Counted from the first letter of the stretch, positions 8,225-15,791 are shown. The stretch: 21,903 nucleotides of DNA from DASRTE01 sp035316885 (GCA_035316885.1 DATHII010000128.1:1-21903), one strand, 5' to 3'. A program made the numbers and translations. The notes: generated by a model from the sequence alone, not told the origin.

Positions 8225-8868
8225 TCAGCGGGTGAGGCGGTTGCTGAGCTGCCAGGGGCGGCGGTCCAGATCATGGCTTCGTGGGTGGCTGGGAGGGTCT
8301 CGTAGTCGCGTACGAGGCGGCGGAACTTGGTCAGCCAGGCGAAGGAGCGTTCCACGACCCAGCGGCGGTGGAGCAGGACAAAGCCCTTGGCCTGGCCGGG
8401 GCGCTTGACGATCGCCACGGCCAGGTCTCAGATCTTGCGCGCGTCGCGGACGAACCGGCCTGTATACCCGGCGTCGGCCCACACCAGGGTGATCGTGGAG
8501 AACGCCTCGCGCAGGGCGGCGGTGATGCAGAACGCACCGTCGCGGTCCTGCAAGGAGGCGGTCGTGACCACGACGGCCAGCAGCAGCCCGCCGGTGTCGA
8601 CCGCGACGTGCCGCTCGCGGCCCTTGATCTTCTTCCCGCCGTCGTACCCGCTGCTGGCGGTCGGGACGGTGTCGGCGGCGCGGACGGTCTGGGAGTCGAT
8701 CATGGCCGCGGTCGGCACTGGGCCGCGCCCGTCGGCTAGACGCGCACGTTCACGCAGCGCTGCGTAGATCCGGCACCACGCCCGCGCGCGGGTCCACCGG
8801 CGGAACAGGGCGTAGACGGTCTGGTGCCGCGGGAAGTCGGCCAGCAGCGCCCACTGCCCGTCGGTCAT
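8225..8868 (-). pseudogene. IS5-family transposase, degenerate
   Basis: DDE transposase remains of the IS5 group (IS1031/IS112-like). Beginning at ATG 8868 the reading is MTDGQWALLADFPRHQTVYA. The starting block MTDGQWALL is normally separated from the FPRHQTVYALFRRW block by about 45-50 residues, so an in-frame internal deletion is inferred. The first catalytic Asp (AAMIDSQTVRAAD), the SGYDGGKKIKGRERHVAVDT block and the second Asp (WADAGYTGRFV) follow. An in-frame TGA at 8430-8428 then interrupts the protein. Downstream in the same frame come KRPGQAKGFVLLHRRWVVER with the catalytic Glu, and FAWLTKFRRLVRDYE. After EAMIWTA the natural-looking ending WQLSNRLTR and its stop (8225) lie in another frame, so a small frameshift is likely there too. 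It cannot encode an active transposase. Confidence 0.85.
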
Positions 8869-8965
8869 CGTCGAACCGGGGTAGAAGTGCCGCCGCGAGG
8901 GACGATCACCACCCCGGCCATGAGCAGGGCATGACGAGTACTGGCACTTGGACGAGACGTGCACC

Positions 8966-9018
8966 GGACTCCTGGTAGGACTGGCAAGCCTGGACAGCCC
9001 CTCTCCTACCAGGAGTCC
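8966..9018. repeat. 14-bp perfect inverted repeat between DUF899 and transposase
   Basis: GGACTCCTGGTAGG (8966-8979) and its exact complement (9005-9018) are separated by 25 bases. It lies in the 263-bp gene-free stretch 8869-9131, about 110 bases past the DUF899 stop. It could form a long hairpin acting as a DUF899 terminator, though neither side has a T run. It may instead be the abutted ends of another small element. Nothing else recognisable is present in this stretch. Confidence 0.7.
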
Positions 9019-9131
9019 TTCACCTTCCGGGCGAACCGCCCACCGACCGAGCGCGCGGGCGGACCCTCGCATCGTCCGGAGGTTCCGCCGGGCACCTAAC
9101 ACCTTTTGCCGACGCCGTCGACGAAGGCGCG

Positions 9132-9917
9132 TCAGTGGTGGTGGCCGTGCCGGCCGAGGGTCTCCACGGGGGTCGCGCCGGGGCGGGTCCACTGCGGCAC
9201 GGGCCGGCTGGTCGGGCCCCAGGTGGCGTTCCCGTCCGCGTCCGAACGCCAGGGGACAAGCTCGGGCGGAGCCCCCTCGGGCCAGCCCTCGGGCTTGTCC
9301 TCCCACAACTCGCCGCGGCCGTAGGGCGTCATGTCGAGCAGGCCGAGGGACCCGTTGACACGCTCATTGCCACGGCCCGTCGTGGAGTAGGTGAGGAACA
9401 CGCGGTCGCCGTCGCGCAGGAAACAGACGATGTGCCCCATTCCTCCGCCGACCGGCGCCTCCACGCCCCGCACCGAGTACCAGGGCTGGGTGTAACCCAT
9501 GAACTCGACGTAGGAGGCCACCTCGTCCCACGGGCCCGAGGTCAGGACGGCGAACGAGACGCCGCGGGCGTTGAGGTAGACGGCGTCCTTCACGTGCCAG
9601 GCCGTGGTGGTGCAGCCCTCGCACTGCCCCTGGTACGGCGCGCCGTCGTACCACATGTGCTTGTAGACCACGAGCTCGTCGCGGCCCTGGAACAGGTCCA
9701 GGAACGGGACCGGCCCATCAACGCCGGTGACCTCGACCGCGCCGTCGAGCTCCACCATCGGCAGCCGGCGGCGGTCCGCGGCGAGGGCGTCGCCCTCACG
9801 GGTGTGGGCCTTCTCGCGGACCAGAAGCTCCTCGCGCGCCGCCTGCCAGGTGGCTAGGTCAACGACGGGCGGGCGGCCGGGCAGCGCGGTGGTCGGGTCG
9901 TCCGGGGTGGTCGTCAT
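9132..9917 (-). CDS. DUF899 family (thioredoxin-like) protein
   Basis: Cytoplasmic protein of the DUF899 family, which has a thioredoxin/peroxiredoxin-like fold; physiological role unknown. It is 261 aa. Family blocks are WQAAREELLVREKAHTREGD (24-43), RRRLPMVELD, the region ELVVYKHMWYDG, and the possible redox pair C99 and C102 in QCEGCTTTAWHVKD. These are followed by VSFAVLTSGPWDEVASYVEF, MGYTQPWYS and LLDMTPYGRGE. The ATG at 9917 has GGAGG five bases upstream. The gene is intact and lies between the broken transposase and the right inverted end, so it is either a passenger of the element or an older resident that became enclosed. A palindrome 32 bases upstream suggests its own repressor. 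It ends with a short His-rich tail (GRHGHHH). Confidence 0.88.
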   Translation of the reverse strand: MTTTPDDPTTALPGRPPVVDLATWQAAREELLVREKAHTREGDALAADRRRLPMVELDGAVEVTGVDGPVPFLDLFQGRDELVVYKHMWYDGAPYQGQCEGCTTTAWHVKDAVYLNARGVSFAVLTSGPWDEVASYVEFMGYTQPWYSVRGVEAPVGGGMGHIVCFLRDGDRVFLTYSTTGRGNERVNGSLGLLDMTPYGRGELWEDKPEGWPEGAPPELVPWRSDADGNATWGPTSRPVPQWTRPGATPVETLGRHGHHH

Positions 9918-9948
9918 GGTGTCCTCCGTGGTGTCTCGTGCCGGGCAG

Positions 9949-9970
9949 CGTCGTACGACGTCCTACGACG
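9949..9970. promoter_or_regulatory. Palindrome plus direct repeat upstream of DUF899
   Basis: CGTCGTACGACG (9949-9960) is a perfect 12-bp palindrome, followed directly by TCCTACGACG, which repeats nine of the preceding ten bases. The array sits 32 bases before the DUF899 start codon, where a TetR- or MarR-like repressor would bind. No regulator gene is adjacent within the element. Confidence 0.45.
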
Positions 9971-10059
9971 GTCACCAGAACAGACTCGCGACCCGGCCGG
10001 AACTCATCGTGGCAGGGGGCGCCCTCGGCCGAGCCTGCACGGACCACGTCGGGCTGACA

Positions 10060-10080
10060 AGTTCACAGACGCGCTCTCAG
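10060..10080 (-). repeat. Right terminal inverted repeat
   Basis: On the minus strand it begins CTGAGAGCGCGTCTGTGAAC, matching the left end in 20 of 21 positions. Its outermost bases overlap the last codons of the choD-like gene and provide its TGA stop (10079-10077). The inward sequence (TTGTCAGCCCGACG) diverges from the left end after GTCAGC. Confidence 0.75.
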
Positions 10081-11828
10081 GTGTCCGGGAGGCGCAGGGC
10101 ACCTGTGGCGTGTGCGGGTACGACCGGCCGGCGCGGTCGTACGTAGCCGACGCTGGCGTAGCCGGAACCGAACGGCGGCCGCGGGTCGGGTTCACCCTTG
10201 TTCGGCCACATCGCCATGGCCCGCTCGGCCAGCGCCGTGATGGTGAGCGACGGGTTCACGCCCAGGTTCGCGGACACTGCCGAACCGTCGACCACGTGCA
10301 GGCCCGGATGACCGAACATCCGGTGGTACGGGTCGACTACTCCGGTTGCCACGGAGTCGCCGATCGCACAGCCGCCGAGGATGTGCGCCGTCATCGGGAT
10401 GTCGAAGACATCACCGACGGTGCCGCCCGGCGCGCCACCGATCTCGTCGGCTGCCAGCCGCGCCGCCGTATGCCCGGCCGGTATCCAGGTCGGGTTGGGG
10501 GCCCCGTGGCCCTGTCGGCTGGTGAGCCGGTCGCGAAGCCATCCCTTCCGGAGGGACACGGTCAGCGAGTTGTCCAGCGACTGCATCACCAGCAGGATCA
10601 CGGTCCGCTCCGACCATTGACGCACCGAGAACGACCTCAGGAAGAGCAGCGGATGCCGGCCCGCGACACCGAGGAAACGAACGGGGCGCGGCAGCCTGTC
10701 CCCGCCGTCGACGAGCACCGTGCCGAGTAGGCCCATGGCGTTGCTCCCCTTGCCGTACCGGACGGGCTCGACGTGCGTAGTGGGGTCCGGATGGATCGAG
10801 GAGGTGATGGCCGTGCCGTGCGAATAGTCCACGCCGGGCCCGTCGGCCGTCGCCCCGAGCAGGGCCTCGGAGTTCGTCCGCGTCAGCTCACCGAGCCGGC
10901 GCGAGATCCGCGGCAGCACGCCGTCGTCGCGCAGGCGGTGGAGGAGTGCCTGCGTCCCGAGTGCACCGGCGGCGAAGACGACGTGCTCGGCGGACAGGGT
11001 TCGACGAGCACGGCTGCGGCGGAGCCGGTCGTTGACGACGGAGGCGGGACCGTTCGGAGTACGGCGGACGTCGACGTCATAGCCGTGGGAGTCGCGAGGA
11101 CGCACCGCCGTGACGGTCGACCGCGGCATGATCCGGGCTCCCGCCCGCTCAGCCAGGTGAAGGTAGTTCGTGTCCAGGGTGTTCTTGGCACCGTGCCGGC
11201 AGCCGGTCATGCACTCGCCGCAACGCAGGCAGCCGGTCCGGCTCGGCCCGGCGCCACCGAAGTACGGATCCGGCACCTCACCTCCGGGCTCGCCGAAATG
11301 GACGCCCACCGGTGCGTAGTGGAACGTGTCGGCCACCCCCATGCGTTCGGCCACGGCCCGCATCACCGCATCCGAGGGTGTGGACTCGCTGTCGAACGTG
11401 ACCCCGAGCATCCGCTCGGCCTGGTCGTAGAACGGGTCGAGCTCGGCGCGCCAGTCGGTGATGTCGCGCCACTGCGGGTCCTGGTAGAAGTCGTCCAGCG
11501 GCCGGTAGAGCGTGTTCGCGTAGACGAGCGACCCACCGCCGACGCCGGCGCCCGACAGCACGACGACGTTGCGCAGCAACGAGATCCGCTGGATTCCTGT
11601 GCACCCGAGAGCGGGCGCCCAGAGGAAGTTGCGGAGATCCCAGCTCGTCGTGGGGAAGTCATCTGGAGCGAAGCGCCGCCCGGCCTCGAGGATCCCGACC
11701 CGGTATTCCTTCTCGGTCAACCGCAGCGCTGCGACGCTGCCACCGAACCCGGACCCGACGACGAGGACGTCGAAGTCGAACCCACCGCCTGCGGTCCCGA
11801 CGTCCGGGACCGACCGCTGTGCTGCCAC
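10077..11828 (-). CDS. choD: GMC-type oxidoreductase, ChoD (cholesterol oxidase)-like
   Basis: FAD-dependent oxidoreductase of the GMC superfamily, closest by memory to mycobacterial ChoD, whose annotated activity is oxidation of cholesterol to a 3-ketosteroid; the physiological substrate is debated. It is 583 aa. The FAD-binding VVGSGFGGSVAALRLTEKEY lies near 23-42, followed by LEAGRRF, SWDLRNFLWAP and SGAGVGGGSLVYANTLY. A cysteine-rich TGCLRCGECMTGCRHGAKNT is typical of the ChoD group. The C-terminal GMC block is HVVDGSAVSANLGVNPSLTI. The GTG at 11828 has no ribosome-binding site but has TAGCCT six bases upstream, suggesting a leaderless message. The C-terminus ends ATGALRLPDT with a stop supplied by the right inverted end. 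Mycobacterial ChoD runs a few residues longer, so a slight truncation is likely. Confidence 0.88.
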   Translation of the reverse strand: MAAQRSVPDVGTAGGGFDFDVLVVGSGFGGSVAALRLTEKEYRVGILEAGRRFAPDDFPTTSWDLRNFLWAPALGCTGIQRISLLRNVVVLSGAGVGGGSLVYANTLYRPLDDFYQDPQWRDITDWRAELDPFYDQAERMLGVTFDSESTPSDAVMRAVAERMGVADTFHYAPVGVHFGEPGGEVPDPYFGGAGPSRTGCLRCGECMTGCRHGAKNTLDTNYLHLAERAGARIMPRSTVTAVRPRDSHGYDVDVRRTPNGPASVVNDRLRRSRARRTLSAEHVVFAAGALGTQALLHRLRDDGVLPRISRRLGELTRTNSEALLGATADGPGVDYSHGTAITSSIHPDPTTHVEPVRYGKGSNAMGLLGTVLVDGGDRLPRPVRFLGVAGRHPLLFLRSFSVRQWSERTVILLVMQSLDNSLTVSLRKGWLRDRLTSRQGHGAPNPTWIPAGHTAARLAADEIGGAPGGTVGDVFDIPMTAHILGGCAIGDSVATGVVDPYHRMFGHPGLHVVDGSAVSANLGVNPSLTITALAERAMAMWPNKGEPDPRPPFGSGYASVGYVRPRRPVVPAHATGALRLPDT

Positions 11829-11834
11829 GCCGGC

Positions 11835-11840
11835 AGGCTA
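11835..11840 (-). promoter_or_regulatory. Putative leaderless -10 of choD-like gene
   Basis: TAGCCT (TANNNT) ends exactly six bases before the GTG start and no Shine-Dalgarno sequence is present. This is the geometry of actinobacterial leaderless promoters, where the transcript begins at the start codon. Confidence 0.5.
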
Positions 11841-11896
11841 TTCCGCCCGCCACCCCCGGGCGAGCTCCGCCCATGGGCTGCTGCCAGGATGCGGAC

Positions 11897-12541
11897 ATGC
11901 GTCTGGACCACGTCTCCTACGCCGCGGGCCCGGAGGGGCTCGACGCGACGAGCCAGCAGTTGGCTGCCGCGCTGGGCGTCGAGCTGGTCGACGGGGGCGT
12001 GCATCCCCGCTTCGGAACCCGCAATCGCCTGCTGCCGCTCACCGACGGCCACTACCTCGAGGTCGTGGCGGTGCTCGACCATCCCGTTGCCGACAAGGTG
12101 CCGTTCGGGCAGGCTGTCCGGGCACGATCCGAGGCTGGCGGCGGTTGGCTGGGCTGGGTCGTCGCGGTCGACGACCTGTATCCGTTCGAGGCCAGGCTCG
12201 GCCGCCCGGCTGTCCAGGGCAATCGCAAGCGGCCCGACGGGTACGAACTGCTGTGGAAGCAGATCGGCGTCCTGGGCCTGTTGGCCGATCCGCAGCTGCC
12301 GTTCTTCGTCTGTTGGGAGTCCGATGCCGAGGAGCACCCGTCGGCGACCCTTGGCGGCGGCGACGGTGTCGACCTGGTCCGCTTGGAGATCGCCGGCAGC
12401 CCGCACCGGGTGGCCGAGTGGCTCGGCGAACCGGAGGACCACCCACTCGACGACGTCGAGGTCGAGTGGGTTGCCCCACACGGCCAGCCCGGCGTCCTGG
12501 CCGCTCATTTCCGTACGCAGGCCGGCATCGTCCGCATCTGA
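11897..12541 (+). CDS. Glyoxalase-like (VOC superfamily) domain protein
   Basis: 214-aa protein resembling the Glyoxalase_3 (PF13468) group of the vicinal-oxygen-chelate fold. The start LDHVSYAAGPEGLDATSQQL, followed by GVHPRFGTRNRLLPLTDGHY and LEVVAVLDHP, is typical. The second half has LPFFVCWES and a later repeat-like module. The substrate is unknown, and family members are usually annotated only by domain. The start is taken as ATG 11897 because the 26 upstream in-frame residues overlap the choD promoter and look non-coding. CAGGAT (11885-11890) lies six bases upstream, fitting a leaderless start. It is divergent from choD (68 bp) and convergent with the ABC permease (14 bp between stops). 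Confidence 0.8.
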   Translation: MRLDHVSYAAGPEGLDATSQQLAAALGVELVDGGVHPRFGTRNRLLPLTDGHYLEVVAVLDHPVADKVPFGQAVRARSEAGGGWLGWVVAVDDLYPFEARLGRPAVQGNRKRPDGYELLWKQIGVLGLLADPQLPFFVCWESDAEEHPSATLGGGDGVDLVRLEIAGSPHRVAEWLGEPEDHPLDDVEVEWVAPHGQPGVLAAHFRTQAGIVRI

Positions 12542-12555
12542 CGCGCTGAACCCGG

Positions 12556-13341
12556 TCAGGCGTCCTTCTTCTGGAACAGGACCCAGCCGATCGCCAGGAT
12601 GATCGCCACGAGGAGGGCGAACACACCACCGGACGCCCACCGGTCCAGGAAGTCGAAGTTCGGCTGGTCCTCGCCCGTTGGGAAGTCCTCGAAGGCGAAC
12701 AGTCGGGAGCCGGCGGAGAACGGCAGGAACTTCAGGACCGGCTGGAGCCAGTCGAGGGCCGGTATGAACGAGAGCCCGACGATCACAGTCTCGACGATGA
12801 ACGGGAACACGAAGATCACGACGATCGCCGACGGCACGCCGCGGAACAACTGTGCCAACGCCAGTCCGAGTATCGCCCAGAGCACCGTGTAGATCACGTA
12901 GCCGGCTAGCGCCTCGGGCAACGGAGCGTCGCCCAGTGACACCGACTCGCCTCGGGCGATCATGAAGACGCCCCAGCACAGGAAAATCGACACGACGGCG
13001 ACGATCGCGGCGGTCACGGCCACGACGATGACCTTCGCAGCCAGCAGTCTCGATCGCTGCGGAATCGCGGTGAGCGTCGGTTGGATGGTGTTGTGCCGGT
13101 ACTCGTGACCGGTGGCGAAGATCCCGACGATCGCCATGAAGATCGCGGGGAAGGGCACGCCGAAGTCGCCGCCCGCGGTCAGGGCTCGTCCGATCGTGAC
13201 GACGTCGATCGGATCCGACCGGGTGGCGAGCCCGAAGATCAGAGCAACCGCGGCGCTCAGCATCAGTGCCAGCCCGATCAGCCAGTAGGTCGACCGGAGG
13301 GTGCGGATCCGCATCCACTCGAACCGCAGCGCGTCGGTCAC
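12556..13341 (-). CDS. ABC-2 type transporter permease
   Basis: Membrane subunit of an ABC-2 family transporter, 261 aa. A cytoplasmic N-terminus (ALRFEWMRIRTLRSTYWL) is followed by about six hydrophobic segments: near 20-37, 65-76, 104-128, 144-166, 172-195 and 237-255. The GHEYRHNTIQPTLTAIPQRS loop is characteristic of actinobacterial ABC-2 permeases paired with an adjacent ATPase. The GTG start at 13341 overlaps the ATPase stop by four bases (GTGA), so the two are translationally coupled. It ends FQKKDA with a short basic tail. The exported substrate is unknown; such pairs often move drugs, peptides or lipids. It is the final gene of the long minus-strand run. Confidence 0.88.
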   Translation of the reverse strand: MTDALRFEWMRIRTLRSTYWLIGLALMLSAAVALIFGLATRSDPIDVVTIGRALTAGGDFGVPFPAIFMAIVGIFATGHEYRHNTIQPTLTAIPQRSRLLAAKVIVVAVTAAIVAVVSIFLCWGVFMIARGESVSLGDAPLPEALAGYVIYTVLWAILGLALAQLFRGVPSAIVVIFVFPFIVETVIVGLSFIPALDWLQPVLKFLPFSAGSRLFAFEDFPTGEDQPNFDFLDRWASGGVFALLVAIILAIGWVLFQKKDA

Positions 13342-14330
13342 GCGGCACCTCCCGGTGCCGTGGTGCCGGGTTGGTCGCTGCCCGGCTCGCTGGTGCCGGC
13401 CGCGCCGTCGCCGTCTGCCATTTCGGCCAACTCGTGGGCGACGAACTCCTCGGATGCGCCGGTCGCGGACATGAAGGCCTGCTCGAGCGAGGCGCTCTGC
13501 GGCGCCAGTTCGTGCAGGACCACGCCGGTCCGGTGGGCCAGCTCACCGATCGCAGACGCGCCGGCGCCCGAGACCATCAGTGCGCCGTCCGGCAGGGACT
13601 CGACCACGGCGCCCTCGCGGCGCAAGGTGTCTGCAAACGACTCGGCCCCGGGCGAGCGGACCAGCACAGTGGCCTGGGTGAAGCGTCCGACGAAGCTGGC
13701 GACCGACCCGTTGTCGATCATCTTGCCGCGGCCGATCACGACCAGCTCGTCGGCCATGAGCGACATCTCGGCCAGCAGGTGGCTGGAGACGAATACCGTG
13801 CGGCCCTGACCGGCAAGCGCCTTGAGCACATCGCGGAGCCAGTGGATGCCGTGCGGGTCGAGGCCGTTCGCGGGCTCGTCGAGGATGAGCACCGCGGGAT
13901 CTCCGAGGAGTGCCTGTGCCAGTCCGAGACGCTGCGCCATGCCGAGCGAGAAACCCTTGGGCTTCTTGCTCTTGACCTCGGTGAGTCCGACGATGTCGAA
14001 GACCTCGTCCACGCGGGAGATGGGGATCCGGTTGGCCGCCGCAAGCATCCGCAGGTGGTTGCGTGCCGTTCGCGTGGGGTGGAACGACTTCGCCTCGAGC
14101 ACAGCGCCGATCTCGCGCATCGGGTCGCGGATGTCGCGGAAGCGCTTGCCGTCGAAGCGTGTCTCGCCGTCGCCGTGGTCGAGGTCGAGCATCAGCCGCA
14201 TCGTGGTGGACTTGCCGGCACCGTTCGGTCCTAGGAAGCCTGTGACGACGCCGGGGCGTACATCGAAGGTGAGGTCGTCGACGGCGACCTTGTCACCGTA
14301 GCGCTTGCGCAGTCCGTGCACCGTGATCAT
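13338..14330 (-). CDS. ABC transporter ATP-binding protein
   Basis: Cytoplasmic ATPase partner of the following ABC-2 permease, 330 aa. Walker A is GPNGAGKS (34-41), the signature is FSLGMAQRL (about 127-135), Walker B is LILDEP (148-153) and the switch histidine is H184 in VFVSSHLLAEM. The signature FSLGM replaces LSGGQ, as is normal in the drug-export (DrrA/CcmA-like) subfamily. A C-terminal extension of about 110 residues (after 215) follows the ATPase core, with a Gly/Thr/Pro-rich tail. ATG 14330 is preceded by AGGAG at five bases. It starts 47 bp after the kinase gene's stop and may be co-transcribed with the phosphatase-kinase pair or have its own promoter. Confidence 0.92.
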   Translation of the reverse strand: MITVHGLRKRYGDKVAVDDLTFDVRPGVVTGFLGPNGAGKSTTMRLMLDLDHGDGETRFDGKRFRDIRDPMREIGAVLEAKSFHPTRTARNHLRMLAAANRIPISRVDEVFDIVGLTEVKSKKPKGFSLGMAQRLGLAQALLGDPAVLILDEPANGLDPHGIHWLRDVLKALAGQGRTVFVSSHLLAEMSLMADELVVIGRGKMIDNGSVASFVGRFTQATVLVRSPGAESFADTLRREGAVVESLPDGALMVSGAGASAIGELAHRTGVVLHELAPQSASLEQAFMSATGASEEFVAHELAEMADGDGAAGTSEPGSDQPGTTAPGGAA

Positions 14331-14377
14331 GCGGACTCCTGAGAACGGGTTGGACGGACAAGCCCGAAACTATCGGG

Positions 14378-15265
14378 TCAGCCGGCCTGCAGCGATGCTC
14401 GGGCGAGCCGGCCCGCTCGAGCGCCGTAGGACCCGCCGAACAACACGGCGTGTACCAGCACCGGGTGGAGTTGATGCAGTGGAACCCGGGCGCGCCAGCC
14501 ATCGCCGAGCGGGGCTGCATCGCGGTACGCGCCGAGGACCCGATCGAGGTGAGGGCATCCGAACAACGCGAGCATCGCGAGATCGGTCTCACGATGACCT
14601 CCGTGGGCGGCCGGGTCGACCAGTCGGGCGATCCCATCGGCGCACCAGAGCACGTTTCCCGCCCACAGATCGCCGTGCACCAGTGCCGGCGGTTCGACCG
14701 GTCCGGCCAGCAGGGCCAGCTCGGCGAGTACCCGATCGATGTCGCGCGCGTCGCCTGCCGCGAGGGCGCCCGCGTCAACGGCGGCGCGGAGGTACGGCAG
14801 TACCCGCCCCTCGGCCCACATGTCCGCCCAGGACGGCCACGGGCCCGCGGGGAGCGGCAGCGTGGCGATCCACCCGTCGCCGTCAGCGGACCCGAAGACG
14901 CCGCCGCCGGAGCCGTGCGTCGCGGCCAGCGTCCGGCCGAACAGTTCGGCCGATGCCTTGGACGGTGGACCGGCTTCGAGCCACTCCAGGACAAGGCAGG
15001 AGTCGTCGTGGGCGACGACCTCCGGCACCGGCACCCCACCGCGGACGGCTCCCAACCGGCGTAGTCCGCGCGCCTCGGCCGCGAAGAACGTCGGTGGCAT
15101 ACCCGATCGGGCCTTGACGAAGACCGTCCGGCCGTCCGAGAGTGTGGCCTCGCTGCTCACGCAGATGTCACCGCCACCCACCGGGTGCAGGCCGGTCACG
15201 GATGACCCCGTCAGCCTGCTGACGACCTCCGCGCGCACCGAAGGGCCGGGGCCCTCAGTCGACAC
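14378..15265 (-). CDS. Fructosamine/ribulosamine 3-kinase family protein
   Basis: Kinase of the fructosamine-kinase family (PF03881), an aminoglycoside-phosphotransferase-like fold. Relatives phosphorylate the sugar of glycated amines or proteins so that the adduct breaks down, a protein-repair reaction. It is 295 aa. Visible are K51 (VFVKARSG) for ATP binding, the typical FFAAEARGLRRLG, LVLEWLE hinge, the catalytic loop HGDLWAGN (197-204), and metal-binding D218 in RLVDPAAHGGHRETDLAM. The start is GTG 15265, because GGAGGA lies five bases upstream and the open frame further upstream merely shadows the phosphatase gene. It overlaps that gene by 11 bases. LMW-PTP neighbours are known for bacterial members and act with them in sugar-amine metabolism, so function as a pair is inferred. 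Confidence 0.88.
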   Translation of the reverse strand: MSTEGPGPSVRAEVVSRLTGSSVTGLHPVGGGDICVSSEATLSDGRTVFVKARSGMPPTFFAAEARGLRRLGAVRGGVPVPEVVAHDDSCLVLEWLEAGPPSKASAELFGRTLAATHGSGGGVFGSADGDGWIATLPLPAGPWPSWADMWAEGRVLPYLRAAVDAGALAAGDARDIDRVLAELALLAGPVEPPALVHGDLWAGNVLWCADGIARLVDPAAHGGHRETDLAMLALFGCPHLDRVLGAYRDAAPLGDGWRARVPLHQLHPVLVHAVLFGGSYGARAGRLARASLQAG

Positions 15266-15791
15266 GCGGCTCCTCCGACAGTTCGCGGCGAAGCGCTTCG
15301 ACGAGGCCGTCGACAGCCGGTTCCACCTGCTCGAGGACGCGGTCGAACCCGTCGTCGGAACCGTAGTAGGGGTCTTGGACATCGAGGTCACCTGCAGCCA
15401 GCGCAGCCGGGTCGTACGCACGCAACATCTGCACCGCCTCCCGGCTGACGGCGTCCGGCGCGAGCAGGCCGAGGTCGGCGAGGTTGTCCCGGTCCATGGC
15501 CAGCACCCGGTCGTAGTCGGCGAACGAGTCGACACCGAACTGTCGGGCACTGTGCTCGTCTGCCTGGTATCCGTGGGCACCGAGCGCCGCCAGCGCCCGT
15601 GGGTCGGCGGGACCGCCGAGATGCCACCCGCCCGTTCCGGCCGACTCGACGACCACCCGGTGGGCCAGTCCGGCCTCGCGCAGCCGTTGTCGCAGCACCG
15701 TCGCGGCCATCGGGGAGCGGCAGATGTTCCCCAGGCAGACCAGGCAGATGCGGAAGGCGGCGCCAGGGGGGACGTCGCCGCCGGGGCTCAG
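15255..15791 (-). CDS. Low-molecular-weight protein-tyrosine-phosphatase family protein, CTG start likely
   Basis: Phosphatase of the LMW-PTP family. The P-loop CLGNICRSP has nucleophile C19 and R25 (numbered from the CTG). SAGTGGWHLGGPADPRALA follows, and the general acid is in the DP loop VQDPYYGSDDGF near 132. From CTG 15791 the protein is 178 aa, close to the usual 150-165. No ATG, GTG or TTG lies in frame between the end of the preceding gene and the P-loop. CTG 15791 overlaps the preceding stop as CTGA and has GGAG four bases upstream. Upstream GTG codons in the open frame (to 15995) would need a long non-homologous extension inside the neighbouring gene. Next to a fructosamine kinase-type gene, it may dephosphorylate sugar-phosphate adducts rather than phosphotyrosine. 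Confidence 0.85.
   Translation of the reverse strand: MSPGGDVPPGAAFRICLVCLGNICRSPMAATVLRQRLREAGLAHRVVVESAGTGGWHLGGPADPRALAALGAHGYQADEHSARQFGVDSFADYDRVLAMDRDNLADLGLLAPDAVSREAVQMLRAYDPAALAAGDLDVQDPYYGSDDGFDRVLEQVEPAVDGLVEALRRELSEEPRVD

Larger units (their letters stand above)
8201..10080. mobile_element. IS5-family remnant with inverted ends enclosing a DUF899 gene
   Basis: A 1.88-kb segment bounded by near-identical inverted ends (8201-8221 and 10060-10080, 20 of 21 positions). It contains a decayed IS5-type transposase next to the left end and an intact DUF899 gene next to the right end, both on the minus strand. Similarity of the ends continues a few bases inward (GTCAGC on both sides, with a one-base indel) and then stops. 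This is as expected for the two opposite ends of one element rather than two copies of the same end. Bases flanking the GAGAG termini read TGA on the left and TCA on the right on the plus strand. The target duplication is therefore imperfect, and joining of two insertions cannot be excluded. Confidence 0.55.

Noticed and set aside
8869..9131. Possible additional coding sequence between DUF899 and the transposase
   Set aside because: Open frames here read as low-complexity shadow protein; apart from the 14-bp inverted repeat nothing recognisable was found.
10773..12602. Long plus-strand open frame (609 codons) opposite choD and running into the VOC gene
   Set aside because: It is antisense to a gene with clear GMC motifs and its translation is a low-complexity Arg/Pro/Ala mix without family features; long shadow frames are normal at this GC content.
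11717..13546. Long minus-strand open frame (609 codons) across the VOC gene and ABC permease
   Set aside because: It overlaps two recognisable genes in other frames and shows no coherent domain of its own.
14363..14377. Small hairpin CCCGA-AACTA-TCGGG after the kinase stop
   Set aside because: Only five base pairs with no T run; too weak to call a terminator or operator, although TAGTTT inside it could be a -10 for the ABC genes.
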